Of a stretch of 63,769 nucleotides of DNA, positions 7,787-17,433 are shown piece after piece. Positions within the stretch are counted from its first letter, which is position 1; each line of letters begins with the position of its first letter. Both the position numbers and the translations under genes were made by a program. The notes below the pieces were generated by a model. The model did not search any database, was not told the origin of the DNA, and saw nothing but the letters and a program-made list of their open reading frames with translations. Source of the stretch: Dietzia massiliensis (lineage in GTDB: Bacteria > Actinomycetota > Actinomycetes > Mycobacteriales > Mycobacteriaceae); NCBI RefSeq assembly GCF_018390595.1, contig NZ_JAHBAV010000016.1, positions 1 to 63,769 on the forward strand. Reading direction: 5' to 3'.

Positions 7787-8727
7787 GAGGGTCCTCCTGA
7801 GGCGCGGCGATGCCACATGATCGGGTCGGGATCGAGATGCCTGATGTCGACGCCGGCCTGCGCGAGCATCCAGCGCGCGAGCTGGCGGCGGTGGGCCGAG
7901 AACGTGAGGGTGTGGGCGACGATCTGCGACAGCAGGAACGACTCGGGTGGGTCACAGAGCGCGTCGACCACCCGGTCGCCCCACGCGCCACGGCGTTCCA
8001 CATCGCGTGTCATGGCCAGCCACCGCGCGGCGATCTCGGAGTGCCGCCTGCGGAGACTCGCGACGTCGTCCTCCACGCCGAGGTCCGGCTCGTCCTCCCC
8101 CTCGATGCACGCGAGCCAGGGCAGCTTGTCCAGGGCCAGGTGACGCAGGACGTCCGCGAGGGTCGTCTCGTCACCCGCCCACTCGAGCACCCTGTGTCCC
8201 GGCAACCTCTCGCGCCGGAACTCGTCGTCGTCGACCCCCTCGGCGGCGGCGAGCACCGCGGCGGTGTCGTCGAGGTCGTGCCGGATCATCAAGGCGACGA
8301 CGTCGCCGGCCGAGATCTCCCGTCCCGCGTCGACGTAGAGCACCGTCGGGGAGTGGAAATGGATGCCGTTCGGTGCAGGCAGCCAGTGGCCCCGGTCGTG
8401 TCGCGGCGGCATGGCGCCAGGAGGGCACCCGAACGCCCGCGAGAACGCGCGCGAGAATCCCTCGACCGAGTCGTATCCCGCTGCGAACGCCGCATCGGTG
8501 ACGCTGCGTCCTCCTTGGATCTCCCAGGCCGCGCGCTCGAGGAGGACACGCCGCCGCATCGCCGCCGGCGCTTCTCCTGCCGCCCGGCTCACCTGACGAC
8601 TGAAGTGGAACGACGACGAGTGGGCGTCCGCCGCGAGCGTGTTCAGGACTGCGCCGCCTTCGTGCTCGGCGAGAACGGCGTCGAGCAGCTCGCGGATGCG
8701 ATCTCGTCCCGGGCGTCGTGCGGTCAT
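7783..8727 (-). CDS. AraC-type HTH regulator with a DinB-like C-terminal domain
   Basis: Residues 1-100 form a double helix-turn-helix of the AraC family (RIRELLDAVLAEHEGGAVLN; SFHFSRQVSRAAGEAP; WEIQGGRSVTDAAFAAGYDS; GFSRAFSRAFGCPPG). The DNA-binding domain is N-terminal, reversed from AraC itself. From about residue 145 the protein is helical, with LADVLRHLALDKLPW and a C-terminal QIVAHTLTFSAHRRQLARWML block that resembles DinB-like four-helix bundles. The DinB assignment is inference. Stop codon overlap with the DHFR-like gene suggests joint expression. The ATG at 8727 leaves only 13 nt to the divergent DUF6434 start. Confidence 0.75.
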   Translation of the reverse strand: MTARRPGRDRIRELLDAVLAEHEGGAVLNTLAADAHSSSFHFSRQVSRAAGEAPAAMRRRVLLERAAWEIQGGRSVTDAAFAAGYDSVEGFSRAFSRAFGCPPGAMPPRHDRGHWLPAPNGIHFHSPTVLYVDAGREISAGDVVALMIRHDLDDTAAVLAAAEGVDDDEFRRERLPGHRVLEWAGDETTLADVLRHLALDKLPWLACIEGEDEPDLGVEDDVASLRRRHSEIAARWLAMTRDVERRGAWGDRVVDALCDPPESFLLSQIVAHTLTFSAHRRQLARWMLAQAGVDIRHLDPDPIMWHRRASGGPS

Positions 8728-8740
8728 GCTGTGATTATCA

Positions 8741-9259
8741 GTGGAACGGGGCGCCATCGACCCGACCGTTCTTGCTCGATATCAGGCCGGGGCCGCCAGA
8801 AGACTCGGCGTCAGGGCGACGGGCGGGAAGGACCTGCTGACCCGCCGGCTCGCGGCGGCGCTAGACGGCGTCCCCTTTGATGAGCCACCGGCGCCCGCGC
8901 GCTCCGCGAGAGCTCAGCTCGCCGGCCCGTTGACGCTCGAAACGGTCATACCGCGGGGCCAGAGGTGCAGCCAGGTCGTCCGGGCGTGGTTCGTCGAGCA
9001 GGTGGGATCTCACTTCAGCTTCGATGCCGAGATGCGCGCCTTCTTCGCCGGAACCGACGGAACGCACACGATGCAGGACGCACTCGATCACTACCGATCG
9101 ACCCGCGGACGGGACGCGAAGCCGATCGACTCGCAGTTCGAGTACAACCGGTTCACCCGCGCGTGGCACGAGACTCACCCGACCGGAACCCGCGACAATG
9201 CGCGTCGGGCCTGGCGCGACTACCGCGAGCGACCGGTGGACCAGCGCGGACGGGCCTGA
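8741..9259 (+). CDS. DUF6434/SAP-like domain protein, 172 aa
   Basis: The C-terminal part (SFDAEMRAFFAGTDGTHTMQ, KPIDSQFEYNRFTRAWHETH) matches the DUF6434 family, and the middle LGVRATGGKDLLTRRLAAALDG resembles a SAP-type helix-extended DNA-binding motif. Relatives I recall begin with a WYWLK.EL..F segment that is not present here, so the N-terminus may be shortened. The GTG start lies only 13 nt from the divergent regulator's start, which supports a start or rearrangement oddity. Function unknown; a nucleic-acid-binding role is inference. Confidence 0.65.
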   Translation: MERGAIDPTVLARYQAGAARRLGVRATGGKDLLTRRLAAALDGVPFDEPPAPARSARAQLAGPLTLETVIPRGQRCSQVVRAWFVEQVGSHFSFDAEMRAFFAGTDGTHTMQDALDHYRSTRGRDAKPIDSQFEYNRFTRAWHETHPTGTRDNARRAWRDYRERPVDQRGRA

Positions 9260-9306
9260 CCCGCCGGTGCTCCCGGTACCCGCGGCCCCGCCACCGTTGC
9301 GCGATC

Positions 9307-10386
9307 TCAGACGTTGAAGCGGAACTCCACCACGTCGCCGTCCGCCATGACGTAGTCCTTGCCCTCCATGCGCACCTTGCCGGCCGCCTTGGCCGCGGCC
9401 ATCGAGCCGGCGGCGTCGAGGTCGTCGAACGAGACGATCTCGGCCTTGATGAAGCCCTTCTCGAAGTCGGTGTGGATGACGCCGGCGGCCTTGGGGGCGG
9501 TGTCGCCCTTGCGGATGGTCCAGGCGCGCGACTCCTTGGGGCCGGCGGTGAGGTAGGTCTGCAGCCCGAGGGTGTGGAAGCCTGCGCGAGCGAGCGCGTT
9601 CAGGCCGGGCTCGGTCTGGCCGATCGACTCGAGCAGCTCCATGGCGTCGTCCTCGTCGAGCTCCTGCAGCTCGGCCTCGACCTTGGCGTCGAGGAACACG
9701 GCGTCGGCGGGCGCGACGGCGGCGCTGAGCTCGGCCTTGCGCTCGTCGCTCGTCAGCACCGACTCGTCGGCGTTGAAGACGTAGAGGAACGGCTTGGCGG
9801 TCATGAGGTGCAGATCGCGCAGGAGGCCGCGGTCGATCTCGTCCTGGGCCTTGAACAGGGTGCGCCCGTCCTCGAGCACGGCCTGGGCCTTGCGGATCTC
9901 CTCGAGCTGCGCCACCAGCGACTTGTCCTTGCGGGCGTCCTTCTCGATCCGCGGCAGCGCCTTCTCGATGGTCTCCAGATCGGCGAGGATCAGCTCGGTG
10001 GCGATCACCTCGATGTCGGCCATCGGGTCGACCTTGCCGTCCACGTGGATGACGTCCGGGTCGTCGAAGACGCGCACGACCTGGCAGATGGCATCGGCCT
10101 CACGGATGTTGGCGAGGAACTTGTTGCCCATGCCCTCGCCGGTGCTGGCGCCCTTGACGATGCCCGCGATGTCGACGAACGACACGACGGCGGGCAGGAT
10201 CCGCTCGGAGCCGAAGATCTCGGCGAGTCGGTTGAGGCGGGGATCGGGCAGGTCGACCACGCCGACGTTGGGCTCGATGGTGGCGAACGGATAGTTCGCC
10301 GCGAGGACGTCGTTGTTCGTCAGGGCGTTGAACAGGGTCGACTTACCGACGTTGGGCAGTCCGACGATTCCGAGGGTGAGGCTCAC
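9307..10386 (-). CDS. ychF: YchF/Ola1 family translation-associated GTPase (ATPase)
   Basis: YchF is a ribosome-associated P-loop NTPase that prefers ATP and takes part in redox-stress responses. The P-loop [15 protein letters not shown] is at residues 8-22, switch II region [14 protein letters not shown] at about 67, followed by [23 protein letters not shown], a coiled-coil insert, and the C-terminal TGS domain ([50 protein letters not shown]). At 359 aa it is full length. The same gene is next to the ispH region in mycobacteria, so this is backbone. It is convergent with DUF6434 and divergent from the AI-2E transporter gene. Confidence 0.95.
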   Translation of the reverse strand: MSLTLGIVGLPNVGKSTLFNALTNNDVLAANYPFATIEPNVGVVDLPDPRLNRLAEIFGSERILPAVVSFVDIAGIVKGASTGEGMGNKFLANIREADAICQVVRVFDDPDVIHVDGKVDPMADIEVIATELILADLETIEKALPRIEKDARKDKSLVAQLEEIRKAQAVLEDGRTLFKAQDEIDRGLLRDLHLMTAKPFLYVFNADESVLTSDERKAELSAAVAPADAVFLDAKVEAELQELDEDDAMELLESIGQTEPGLNALARAGFHTLGLQTYLTAGPKESRAWTIRKGDTAPKAAGVIHTDFEKGFIKAEIVSFDDLDAAGSMAAAKAAGKVRMEGKDYVMADGDVVEFRFNV

Positions 10387-10484
10387 GAGGCCACAGTCTA
10401 CGGACCGCGGCCTGCGGCCCTCCCCCGCGGCCGTCGGGCCGTCACAGGGAGCGCACCGACGCGGCCTCTGACAAGATGACTCCC

Positions 10485-12017
10485 ATGAGCGACGAGCCGA
10501 AGCCGCATCCCCCCGTCGAGGATCAGGAACAGCACGTCGACCGGTCCGTACTCATCGGCCTGGGTGGGCGATGGGTCACCGACTGGGCCCTGCGCCTGGC
10601 CATCCTGCTGGTCGCGGGATGGCTCATCTCGCGGATCGGCGGCGCGCTGTGGGTGGGGATCCTGCCGATCCTGTTGGCGCTGATCATCTCCACCGTCCTG
10701 TGGCCCGTGACGGGCTGGATGGTGCGGCACAAGGTGCCCAAAAGCCTGGCCGCCATGCTGTCGATCATCGGCTCCCTGGGGCTGCTGACCGGCGTCATCG
10801 CACTGATCGCCCCGTCGATCGTGGAGCAGAGCGTGCAGCTCGCCGACCAGACGTCCGAGGCGATCACCGAGGTCCAGGACTGGCTGCGGGGGCCGCCGCT
10901 CAACATCCGTGACGAGCAGCTGGACCGCCTGCTGGACCAGCTCAGCTCGACGCTGCAGGACCGGGGCGACCAGATCGCGTCCGGCGTGTTCACCGGAGTC
11001 AGCGCGGTGGGATCGTTCGTCGTCACCCTGGTCCTGGTGTTGGTGCTCACGTTCTTCTTCATCAAGGACGGGCCGCGGTTCCTGCCGTTCGTGCGTCGCA
11101 ACACCGGCCGCACCGCCGGCCGCCACCTCACCGAGGTCCTCACCCGGGCGTGGAACACACTGGGCGGCTTCATCCGCGCCCAGGCGATCGTCTCGTTCGT
11201 CGACGCCGTGCTCATCGGCCTCGCGCTCGTGATCCTGGGCGTACCGCTGGCGTGGGCGTTGGCGGTCATCACCTTCATCGCGGGCTTCATCCCCATCGTC
11301 GGTGCGTTCACCGCCGGAGCGCTCGCCGTGCTCATCGCGCTGGTGGCCAACGGGTTCACCACCGCGATCATCGTCCTGGTGGTCATCATCGCCGTACAGC
11401 AGCTCGAGGGCAACGTCCTCCAGCCGATCCTGCAGTCGCGCGCCATGAACCTGCATCCGGGCGTCATCCTCCTGGGTGTGGCCGCGGGCAGCACGCTCTT
11501 CGGCATCATCGGCGCGTTCCTCGCGGTGCCGATCCTCGCCGTGGCCGCGGTGGTCATCCGGTATATCAACGAGCAGATCGATCTGCGCACCGGCGACGTC
11601 ACCGCCTCCGATCTGGCCTCCGCGACCGACGAGGGCCGCCTGACGGCCTGGCTCGGGGAGATGTCCAGCTCGCGGTTCGCTCCGCTCCGTAAGAGCAGCA
11701 CCGCGATCATGGCCGGGATGATCGACGAACGGCCGGACATCGCCCCGCCGCGTTCGGCGACGCCCGGAGCGCGCACGGCGGCCGTCGCCGCGTCGGCGCC
11801 GGGTGGTGCGGGGGTCGCCGCGACGGGTGACGACGACGAGGTGGGCGGTGACGCCGGCCTCGCCGCTCCGCCGTTATCGGATCAGCTCCCGCCCGAACCC
11901 GGCATCACCGACCCGATGGCGGTCACCGGCACGCGGCCATCCCCGCGAGAGGAGGCGGCCAAGCCCCGTCCGCTGCGTCGTTTCGGCCGTTTCCTCGCCC
12001 GTCGGCTGGGCGGTTAG
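10485..12017 (+). CDS. AI-2E family transporter (PerM/YdiK-like membrane protein)
   Basis: Several membrane helices are clear (for example LRLAILLVAGWLI, ALWVGILPILLALIISTVLW, SLAAMLSIIGSLGLL, GSFVVTLVLVLVLTFFFIKDG, ALAVITFIAGFIPIVGAF, FTTAIIVLVVIIAV), with the conserved G-F-I-P-I-V-G and EGNVLQPILQSRAMNLHPGVILLGV blocks of the AI-2E/UPF0118 family. A low-complexity cytoplasmic C-tail of about 130 aa rich in Ala, Pro and Asp follows. Family members export quorum signals or exchange Na+/H+; the substrate here is unknown. The ATG at 10485 (MSDEPK) is chosen; one three codons upstream is possible. Confidence 0.85.
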   Translation: MSDEPKPHPPVEDQEQHVDRSVLIGLGGRWVTDWALRLAILLVAGWLISRIGGALWVGILPILLALIISTVLWPVTGWMVRHKVPKSLAAMLSIIGSLGLLTGVIALIAPSIVEQSVQLADQTSEAITEVQDWLRGPPLNIRDEQLDRLLDQLSSTLQDRGDQIASGVFTGVSAVGSFVVTLVLVLVLTFFFIKDGPRFLPFVRRNTGRTAGRHLTEVLTRAWNTLGGFIRAQAIVSFVDAVLIGLALVILGVPLAWALAVITFIAGFIPIVGAFTAGALAVLIALVANGFTTAIIVLVVIIAVQQLEGNVLQPILQSRAMNLHPGVILLGVAAGSTLFGIIGAFLAVPILAVAAVVIRYINEQIDLRTGDVTASDLASATDEGRLTAWLGEMSSSRFAPLRKSSTAIMAGMIDERPDIAPPRSATPGARTAAVAASAPGGAGVAATGDDDEVGGDAGLAAPPLSDQLPPEPGITDPMAVTGTRPSPREEAAKPRPLRRFGRFLARRLGG

Positions 12018-12028
12018 AGTCATCTTCC

Positions 12029-12520
12029 GTGAGTAGACGCAGGAGTGGCCGGGTGCCCGCGGACGAGAGGTCCGTGGTCTCCTCGATGCGCGGGCTGCCC
12101 GCCTGGACCGCGGTCCTGCTGGCGGTGGCCATCACGCTGACCGGCGTGGCCATCGACTCGGTCTCGGGCGAGCTCGGCGTCGGGTTCACCGTCGCGTTCG
12201 TCCTCGGGTGCGTGGTGTCGGTGCTCGCGATCTCGCGCCGCTCGCTGTTCGTGGCCGCGGTCCAGCCGCCGATCATCATGACGCTGCTGGTGCCGCTGGT
12301 CTACGTGATCTCCGGGGCGGGCTCGGGCGCGGACGTGTTCTCGCGGACGCAGATCGTCTCGGTCGCACTGCCGTTGGCGACCCGGTTCCCCCTGATGGTC
12401 GCCACGACCGTCGTCGTCATCGCGATAGCCCTGATCCGGGCGTTCGTTCTGGAGCCGCGGCCCGCGCGGCCGGCGGCCCCCTATATCCAGCGCACCGCCC
12501 CGGCACACGCCCGCCGCTGA
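12029..12520 (+). CDS. DUF6542 small membrane protein
   Basis: After a basic N-terminus (VSRRRSGRVPADER) there are four predicted membrane helices: GLPAWTAVLLAVAITLTGVA, GVGFTVAFVLGCVVSVLAI, VQPPIIMTLLVPLVYVISG and FPLMVATTVVVIAIALIRAF. This layout fits DUF6542 proteins, the likely counterpart of Rv1111c next to ispH in M. tuberculosis. No function is known. The gene starts 11 nt after the AI-2E transporter stop, so the two may be cotranscribed. It is convergent with ispH. Confidence 0.75.
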   Translation: MSRRRSGRVPADERSVVSSMRGLPAWTAVLLAVAITLTGVAIDSVSGELGVGFTVAFVLGCVVSVLAISRRSLFVAAVQPPIIMTLLVPLVYVISGAGSGADVFSRTQIVSVALPLATRFPLMVATTVVVIAIALIRAFVLEPRPARPAAPYIQRTAPAHARR

Positions 12521-12577
12521 GGCGGGGCGTACCGGGGCGGTGAGTGCCCTCCGGCCCGCGGGGAGCGGGCGGTCGGG

Positions 12578-13558
12578 TCAGGCCTTCTGCGGCATCCGCA
12601 GCTCGCGGGGCAGGGCGAAGGTGATGGTCTCCTGCGCGGTCTTGACGGTCGACACATCGCTGTACCCGTGCTCGTCGAGGAGCTCGAGCACCCCGCGGAC
12701 GAGGATCTCCGGAACGGACGCGCCGGACGTCACCCCCACGGTGGTGACCCCCTCGAGCCACGCCAGGTCGATCTCGTCGGCGTAGTCCACCAGATGGGCG
12801 GCATCCGCGCCGGCCTGGAGGGCCACCTCGACCAACCGCACGGAGTTCGAGGAATTCTTCGAACCCACCACGATCACCAGATCGCACTGGGGCGCCATCG
12901 CCTTGACCGCGCTCTGGCGGTTCTGCGTGGCGTAGCAGATGTCATCGGACGGCGGGTCGATGAGCGTGGGGTACTTCTCCTTGAGGCGGCGGACCGTCTC
13001 CATGGTCTCGTCCACGCTCAACGTGGTCTGGGACAGCCAGATGAGCTTCTCCGTGTCCGTCGGCACCTCGAGGGTGTCGACGGCGTCCGGCCCGTCGACC
13101 AGGGTCACCACGTCGGGCGCCTCGCCGGCGGTGCCCTCGACCTCCTCGTGGCCCTCGTGGCCGACCAGCAGGATCTGGTAGCCCTCCCGGGCGAAGCGCT
13201 TGACCTCGGTGTGCACCTTGGTCACGAGCGGGCAGGTGGCGTCGAAGGTGGTGAGCTCCAGCTGCTTGGCGCTCTCCCGGACCGCGGGCGAGACCCCGTG
13301 GGCGGAGAACACGAGATTCGCGCCCTGGGGCACCTCGTCGGTCTCGTCGACGAAGATCACCCCACGCTTGGTGAAGGACTCCACCACGTACTTGTTGTGG
13401 ACGATCTCCTTGCGCATGTACAGCGGCGCCCCGTGCTTCTCCAGGGCTTTCTCGACCGTCTCGACGGCTCGGTCGACGCCGGCACAGTAGCCGCGCGGTT
13501 CCGCGAGTAGTACCCGCTTGGTTGCCGGTTCGGCGATCATGTCGGTCTGCTCGGTCAT
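12578..13558 (-). CDS. ispH: 4-hydroxy-3-methylbut-2-enyl diphosphate reductase
   Basis: IspH makes IPP and DMAPP in the last step of the MEP isoprenoid pathway using a [4Fe-4S] cluster. The three cluster Cys residues are in [10 protein letters not shown] (about residue 25), [11 protein letters not shown] and [11 protein letters not shown]; the catalytic region [13 protein letters not shown] [10 protein letters not shown] and the ligand motifs SAHGVSP and TSGASVPE are intact. The 326-aa length is normal when the ATG at 13558 is used ([20 protein letters not shown]). Frames upstream of this ATG have no similarity and were excluded. It is divergent from the Rv1109c-like gene with 72 nt between. 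Confidence 0.95.
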   Translation of the reverse strand: MTEQTDMIAEPATKRVLLAEPRGYCAGVDRAVETVEKALEKHGAPLYMRKEIVHNKYVVESFTKRGVIFVDETDEVPQGANLVFSAHGVSPAVRESAKQLELTTFDATCPLVTKVHTEVKRFAREGYQILLVGHEGHEEVEGTAGEAPDVVTLVDGPDAVDTLEVPTDTEKLIWLSQTTLSVDETMETVRRLKEKYPTLIDPPSDDICYATQNRQSAVKAMAPQCDLVIVVGSKNSSNSVRLVEVALQAGADAAHLVDYADEIDLAWLEGVTTVGVTSGASVPEILVRGVLELLDEHGYSDVSTVKTAQETITFALPRELRMPQKA

Positions 13559-13630
13559 GTCACCAGGGTACGGTTCATACTGGATTTCGACCATTACGCC
13601 TCCCGCACGCCCCCCGGCAGAGAGGTCCGC

Positions 13631-14020
13631 ATGCTCCGACCATTGTTTCTGACCCGTGCCTCGATCGGTCTGGCCGCCACCGCGGCCGAGCGCGTCGTGG
13701 CCCTGCCCGGCCGCGCGATCGAGGCGGTGTCCACGCTGCCCGGCGTGCCCGTGCGGGTCGCCGGCGGCCTGGTGCAGTCGTACCTGCACGCGGGGCAGAC
13801 CCTCACCGACCTGGCCGTCAAGGGCGACAGGGTGCTCGCCTCGGTCTTCCCCGCCCGGTCGGATCAGCCGGAGTGGGCGACGTTCGACGAGGACGAGACC
13901 GAGGAGGTCCTCGACGTGTCCTACCGGGTGTACGGTTCGTCGCGGGCGCCCCGCGGCGGCGGTGACGACGATGACGATCCGGACGTGCCGACGGGCCGCG
14001 TCACCCCCCGCGACGCGTGA
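13631..14020 (+). CDS. Rv1109c-like Mycobacteriales protein, 129 aa
   Basis: The protein has an amphipathic N-terminal half ([38 protein letters not shown]) and an acidic, disordered-looking tail ([15 protein letters not shown]). Its position between ispH and xseA and its size match Rv1109c of M. tuberculosis. Related proteins are sometimes labelled lipid droplet-associated, which I cannot verify here. It has no signal peptide or catalytic motif. Its stop overlaps the xseA GTG start by four bases, so it is translated with exonuclease VII. Confidence 0.6.
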   Translation: MLRPLFLTRASIGLAATAAERVVALPGRAIEAVSTLPGVPVRVAGGLVQSYLHAGQTLTDLAVKGDRVLASVFPARSDQPEWATFDEDETEEVLDVSYRVYGSSRAPRGGGDDDDDPDVPTGRVTPRDA

Positions 14021-15366
14021 GCGCCTCCTCCCCCGGCACCCCGAGCAGCCCCGAGTCACCGTGGCCGGTCCGGGTCGTCTCGGACCAGATCGCCGCGTGG
14101 ATCCACCGCCTGGGCGCGGTGTGGGTCGAGGGTCAGATCACCCAGTTGAGTCTGCGCCCGGGCACCCGCACGGCCTTCCTCACGTTGCGTGACCCGTCCG
14201 TCGACAATTCGCTGACGCTGACGTGCCCGCCCCGGCTCATCTCCGAGTCACCCGTCCCGGTCACGGAGGGCAGCCGGGTCGTGGTGCGCGGCACGCCGCG
14301 CTTCTACACGGGCCGCGGCTCGTTCTCGCTCCAGGTCTCGGAGATCCGCCCGGTCGGCGTGGGCGAGCTGCTGGCGCGCATCGAGCGGCTCAAGCAGGCC
14401 CTGGCGGCGGAGGGTCTGTTCGATCCCCGCCTCAAGCGACCGCTGCCGTTCCTGCCGACGTGCGTCGGTCTGATCACGGGCCGGGCGAGCGCCGCCGAGC
14501 GCGACGTGGTCGAGGTCGCCCGTGGCCGCTGGCCGGACGTGCGTTTCGCCGTGCGGAACACGGCCGTGCAGGGCGTGTCGGCCGTGCCCCAGATCCTCGA
14601 CGCGCTGGCCGAGCTGGACGCGGACCCCGTCGTCGACGTCATCATCCTCGCCCGCGGCGGCGGCTCCGTCGAGGACCTCCTCCCCTTCTCCGACGAGGCG
14701 TTGATCCGCGCGATCTCGCGGTGCCGCACGCCGGTCGTCTCGGCGATCGGACACGAGCCCGACTCCCCGCTGTCGGACCTCGTCGCCGACCTGCGTGCCG
14801 CCACGCCCACCGACGCCGCCAAGCGCGTCGTCCCCGACGTGGTCGAGGAGCGGCGCCGCATCGCCGAGGCGCGCGCCCGCACCGCCCGGGCCCTGCGCGG
14901 CTGGGTGGAGCGCGAGCGCAACCAGCTCGCCGCGGTGCGGTCCCGGCCGTGCATGGCGAACCCCCACGGGATCGTCGACTCGCGCGCGGAGGTCGTCGCC
15001 GAGGCGCTGCGGGCCGCGCGGCGCGACATCACCCGGATCATCGACTCGGAGTCCACGTCGCTCGGCCACCTGTCGGCGCGCCTGACCACCCTGGGCCCGG
15101 CGGCCACCCTCGCCCGCGGCTACGCGGTGGTCCAGTCGGTGGCCGGGGTGCACGACGGCCGGGTGGTGTCGTCGATCGCCGACGCCCCGCCCGGCTCCCA
15201 GCTGCGCATCCGGGTCTCCGACGGCGCCCTGTCCGCGGCGGTGCTCGGGTCGACGCCCGCCGCCGGCCGCACCGCCGCCCCCGCGCCGACCACCACCGGG
15301 TCGCACACCACCGACACCCCCGAGTCCGACACCCCCGAGTCCGACACCCCCGAGGAGCAGTCCTGA
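14017..15366 (+). CDS. xseA: Exodeoxyribonuclease VII large subunit
   Basis: XseA with XseB degrades single-stranded DNA in repair. Residues 13-110 form the OB fold ([41 protein letters not shown]); the catalytic domain shows [40 protein letters not shown] and [20 protein letters not shown]. The last 35 residues hold a small tandem repeat, three Asp-Thr-Pro-Glu-type units ([15 protein letters not shown]), in front of xseB. The GTG start overlaps the upstream stop. At 449 aa it is full length. Confidence 0.93.
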   Translation: MSASSPGTPSSPESPWPVRVVSDQIAAWIHRLGAVWVEGQITQLSLRPGTRTAFLTLRDPSVDNSLTLTCPPRLISESPVPVTEGSRVVVRGTPRFYTGRGSFSLQVSEIRPVGVGELLARIERLKQALAAEGLFDPRLKRPLPFLPTCVGLITGRASAAERDVVEVARGRWPDVRFAVRNTAVQGVSAVPQILDALAELDADPVVDVIILARGGGSVEDLLPFSDEALIRAISRCRTPVVSAIGHEPDSPLSDLVADLRAATPTDAAKRVVPDVVEERRRIAEARARTARALRGWVERERNQLAAVRSRPCMANPHGIVDSRAEVVAEALRAARRDITRIIDSESTSLGHLSARLTTLGPAATLARGYAVVQSVAGVHDGRVVSSIADAPPGSQLRIRVSDGALSAAVLGSTPAAGRTAAPAPTTTGSHTTDTPESDTPESDTPEEQS

Positions 15367-15599
15367 TGTCCGACGAGCAGACCCCCGTCTCCGAACTGGG
15401 CTACGAGCAGGCCCGCGACGAGCTCATCGAGGTGGTCCGCATCCTCGAGGCCGGCGGCCAGGACCTGGACGCCTCCCTCGCCCTGTGGGAGCGGGGCGAG
15501 GAACTCGCCGCGCGGTGCACCGAGCATCTCGACGGCGCCCGTGCGCGCATCGACGCGGTCCTCGGCGACGACGACGAGGGCGGCGCCGCCCGGGGCTGA
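15366..15599 (+). CDS. xseB: Exodeoxyribonuclease VII small subunit
   Basis: The 77-aa helical-hairpin subunit shows the family pattern [20 protein letters not shown] and [22 protein letters not shown]. It binds the extended C-terminus of XseA. The ATG shares one base with the xseA stop (TGATG), a coupling junction that keeps subunit ratios linked. The gene is convergent with the DUF4245 gene 47 nt downstream. Confidence 0.93.
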   Translation: MSDEQTPVSELGYEQARDELIEVVRILEAGGQDLDASLALWERGEELAARCTEHLDGARARIDAVLGDDDEGGAARG

Positions 15600-15646
15600 G
15601 CCCGCCGCCCGGTCATGCGGGAAGGCTCACCTCCCCGCGCGGGCGA

Positions 15647-16207
15647 TCACTGCGCGGGGAGCGGCTCCGCGTCCTGGACGGCGGCGGCGAGCGTCTCGAA
15701 CTGATCGGTGGGCGCCGAGCCGGTCACGGCCACGCGGACGTCGTCGAGGTCTAGCACCCACACGGGGCGGACGTCGTCGCCGGTGAGGACGGTCCATTCC
15801 CGCCCGGCGATCGGCACCATGGTGCGCTCGGGCCGCGGGCCGCCGTTCAGCGAGCGGAACGCGTCCTCCGGTGCGTCGGACTGGACGAGCTCGACGTAGC
15901 TGCGTTCGCCGGTCACCCAGCCGACGTGGCTGGAGGTGGTGCCGGCGAAGCCCTGGACGCGGCCGGAGTTGGCGGTCCAGTCCGCGGGGACCTCGGGCGA
16001 GCGGATCGGGTACTCGAGGCTGCGGGCGTCCTGGCGCAAAGACGCGTCGGCGTCGAACTGCGGGATCTGCCCCTGCTCGGGGCCCGACGGGCTGAAGGTG
16101 CACAGTCCGGCGACACCGGCGAAGAGTCCGCAGATGACCATGAGCACCACCACCGACCAGAACATGTCGCGGTTGCCCTGCAGGATTCTCGGTTTCGCCT
16201 CGGCCAC
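15647..16207 (-). CDS. DUF4245 membrane-anchored protein, 186 aa
   Basis: A GTG start gives VAEAKPRILQGNRDMFWSVV, followed by one membrane helix (VVVLMVICGLFAGVAGLCTF) and a mainly beta exported domain with WTANSGRVQGFAGTTSSHVGW and ERSYVELVQSDAPEDAF. This is the layout of DUF4245, equivalent by position to Rv1100 beside glpX in mycobacteria. The topology (short cytoplasmic N-terminus, outside C-terminus) is predicted by eye. It is divergent from glpX with 145 nt between. Function unknown. Confidence 0.78.
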   Translation of the reverse strand: MAEAKPRILQGNRDMFWSVVVLMVICGLFAGVAGLCTFSPSGPEQGQIPQFDADASLRQDARSLEYPIRSPEVPADWTANSGRVQGFAGTTSSHVGWVTGERSYVELVQSDAPEDAFRSLNGGPRPERTMVPIAGREWTVLTGDDVRPVWVLDLDDVRVAVTGSAPTDQFETLAAAVQDAEPLPAQ

Positions 16208-16352
16208 GCCTGTGAGTATCCCACCCACCCGGGGCGACTCCGGTGCGTGGGCCCCGGCCCGGTGGCGGAGGTGGAACAATGAGCGCCGACAACCCGCCGC
16301 ACGCGCGTGACCCCGTCGCGCCCGCGCCCGCCTCCGAGGAGCCAGACCACCT

Positions 16353-17363
16353 ATGTCAGACGCCAAGCGCCCCGATCGTAACCTCGCCATGGAGCTGGTC
16401 CGTGTGACCGAGGCCGCCGCTCTCGCCGCCGGGCGCTGGGTGGGCCGGGGCGACAAGAACGGTGGCGACGGTGCCGCGGTCGACGCCATGCGTGAGCTCA
16501 TCTCGACCGTCGACATGGACGGCACAGTGGTGATCGGTGAGGGCGAGAAGGACGAGGCGCCCATGCTCTACAACGGCGAGAAGGTCGGCACCGGTGACGG
16601 GCCGGCGGTCGACGTGGCCGTGGACCCGATCGACGGCACCCGCCTCATGGCGGAGGGTCGCCCCAACTCGATCGCCGTGATCGCGGTCGCCGAGCGCGGC
16701 GCGATGTTCGACCCGTCGGCGGTGTTCTACATGCGCAAAATCGCGGTCGGCCCGGACGCCGTCGGCCGGATCGACCTGTCCAGGTCCACCGAGTGGAACA
16801 TCCGGTCGGTGGCCGAGGCCAAGAACATCGACGTCGGCGACATGACGGTGTGCGTGCTCGACCGGCCCCGCCACGCCGAGCTCATCGCCGAGATCCGTGC
16901 GGCCGGCGCCAAGGTCCGTCTCATCATGGACGGCGACGTCGCGGGCGGCGTGGCGGCGGCCTCCGACGACAGCTCGGTGGACATGCTCATGGGCATCGGC
17001 GGTACGCCGGAGGGCATCATCACCGCGTGCGCCATGAAGTGCATGGGTGGCGAGATCCAGGGCCAGCTGTGGCCGCAGGACGACGCGGAGCGGCAGAAGG
17101 CCGTCGACGCCGGCCTGGACGTCGACGCCATCCTCGGCACCGACGACCTCGTCAAGGGCGACAACTGCTTCTTCGCCGCCACCGGCATCACCAACGGCGA
17201 CATGGTCCGGGGCGTGAGCTACCGCTCCAACGGCGCCGTCACCCGGTCCCTGGTCATGCGGTCCAAGTCCGGCACGGTCCGCCACGTCGAGGGCCGTCAC
17301 AAGATGGAGAAGCTCCGCGAGTTCTCGGCCGTCGACTACGGCCAGGCCGCCGACGCCCGCTGA
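16353..17363 (+). CDS. glpX: Class II fructose-1,6-bisphosphatase
   Basis: GlpX removes the C1 phosphate from fructose-1,6-bisphosphate and is the gluconeogenic enzyme in Mycobacteriales, needed for growth on lipids. The metal site segments are visible: [27 protein letters not shown] (about residue 68), [26 protein letters not shown] and [18 protein letters not shown]. At 336 aa it is full length, and AGACCACCT before the ATG can serve as ribosome binding site. With fumC next door (70 nt gap) it makes a gluconeogenesis/TCA pair that fits the lipid-degrading cluster nearby. Confidence 0.95.
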   Translation: MSDAKRPDRNLAMELVRVTEAAALAAGRWVGRGDKNGGDGAAVDAMRELISTVDMDGTVVIGEGEKDEAPMLYNGEKVGTGDGPAVDVAVDPIDGTRLMAEGRPNSIAVIAVAERGAMFDPSAVFYMRKIAVGPDAVGRIDLSRSTEWNIRSVAEAKNIDVGDMTVCVLDRPRHAELIAEIRAAGAKVRLIMDGDVAGGVAAASDDSSVDMLMGIGGTPEGIITACAMKCMGGEIQGQLWPQDDAERQKAVDAGLDVDAILGTDDLVKGDNCFFAATGITNGDMVRGVSYRSNGAVTRSLVMRSKSGTVRHVEGRHKMEKLREFSAVDYGQAADAR

Positions 17364-17433
17364 CGGCACCCGCGCTCGCCGGGCCCGCGCCGTAGTTCCT
17401 GCACGGCCCGGCGGGCGCGCCTAGTCTGGCCCC

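Noticed and set aside
8965..10479. A 504-codon plus-strand frame opposite ychF
   Set aside because: Low-complexity Leu/Asp/Gly/Val-rich translation antisense to ychF; no start signal or recognisable motif.
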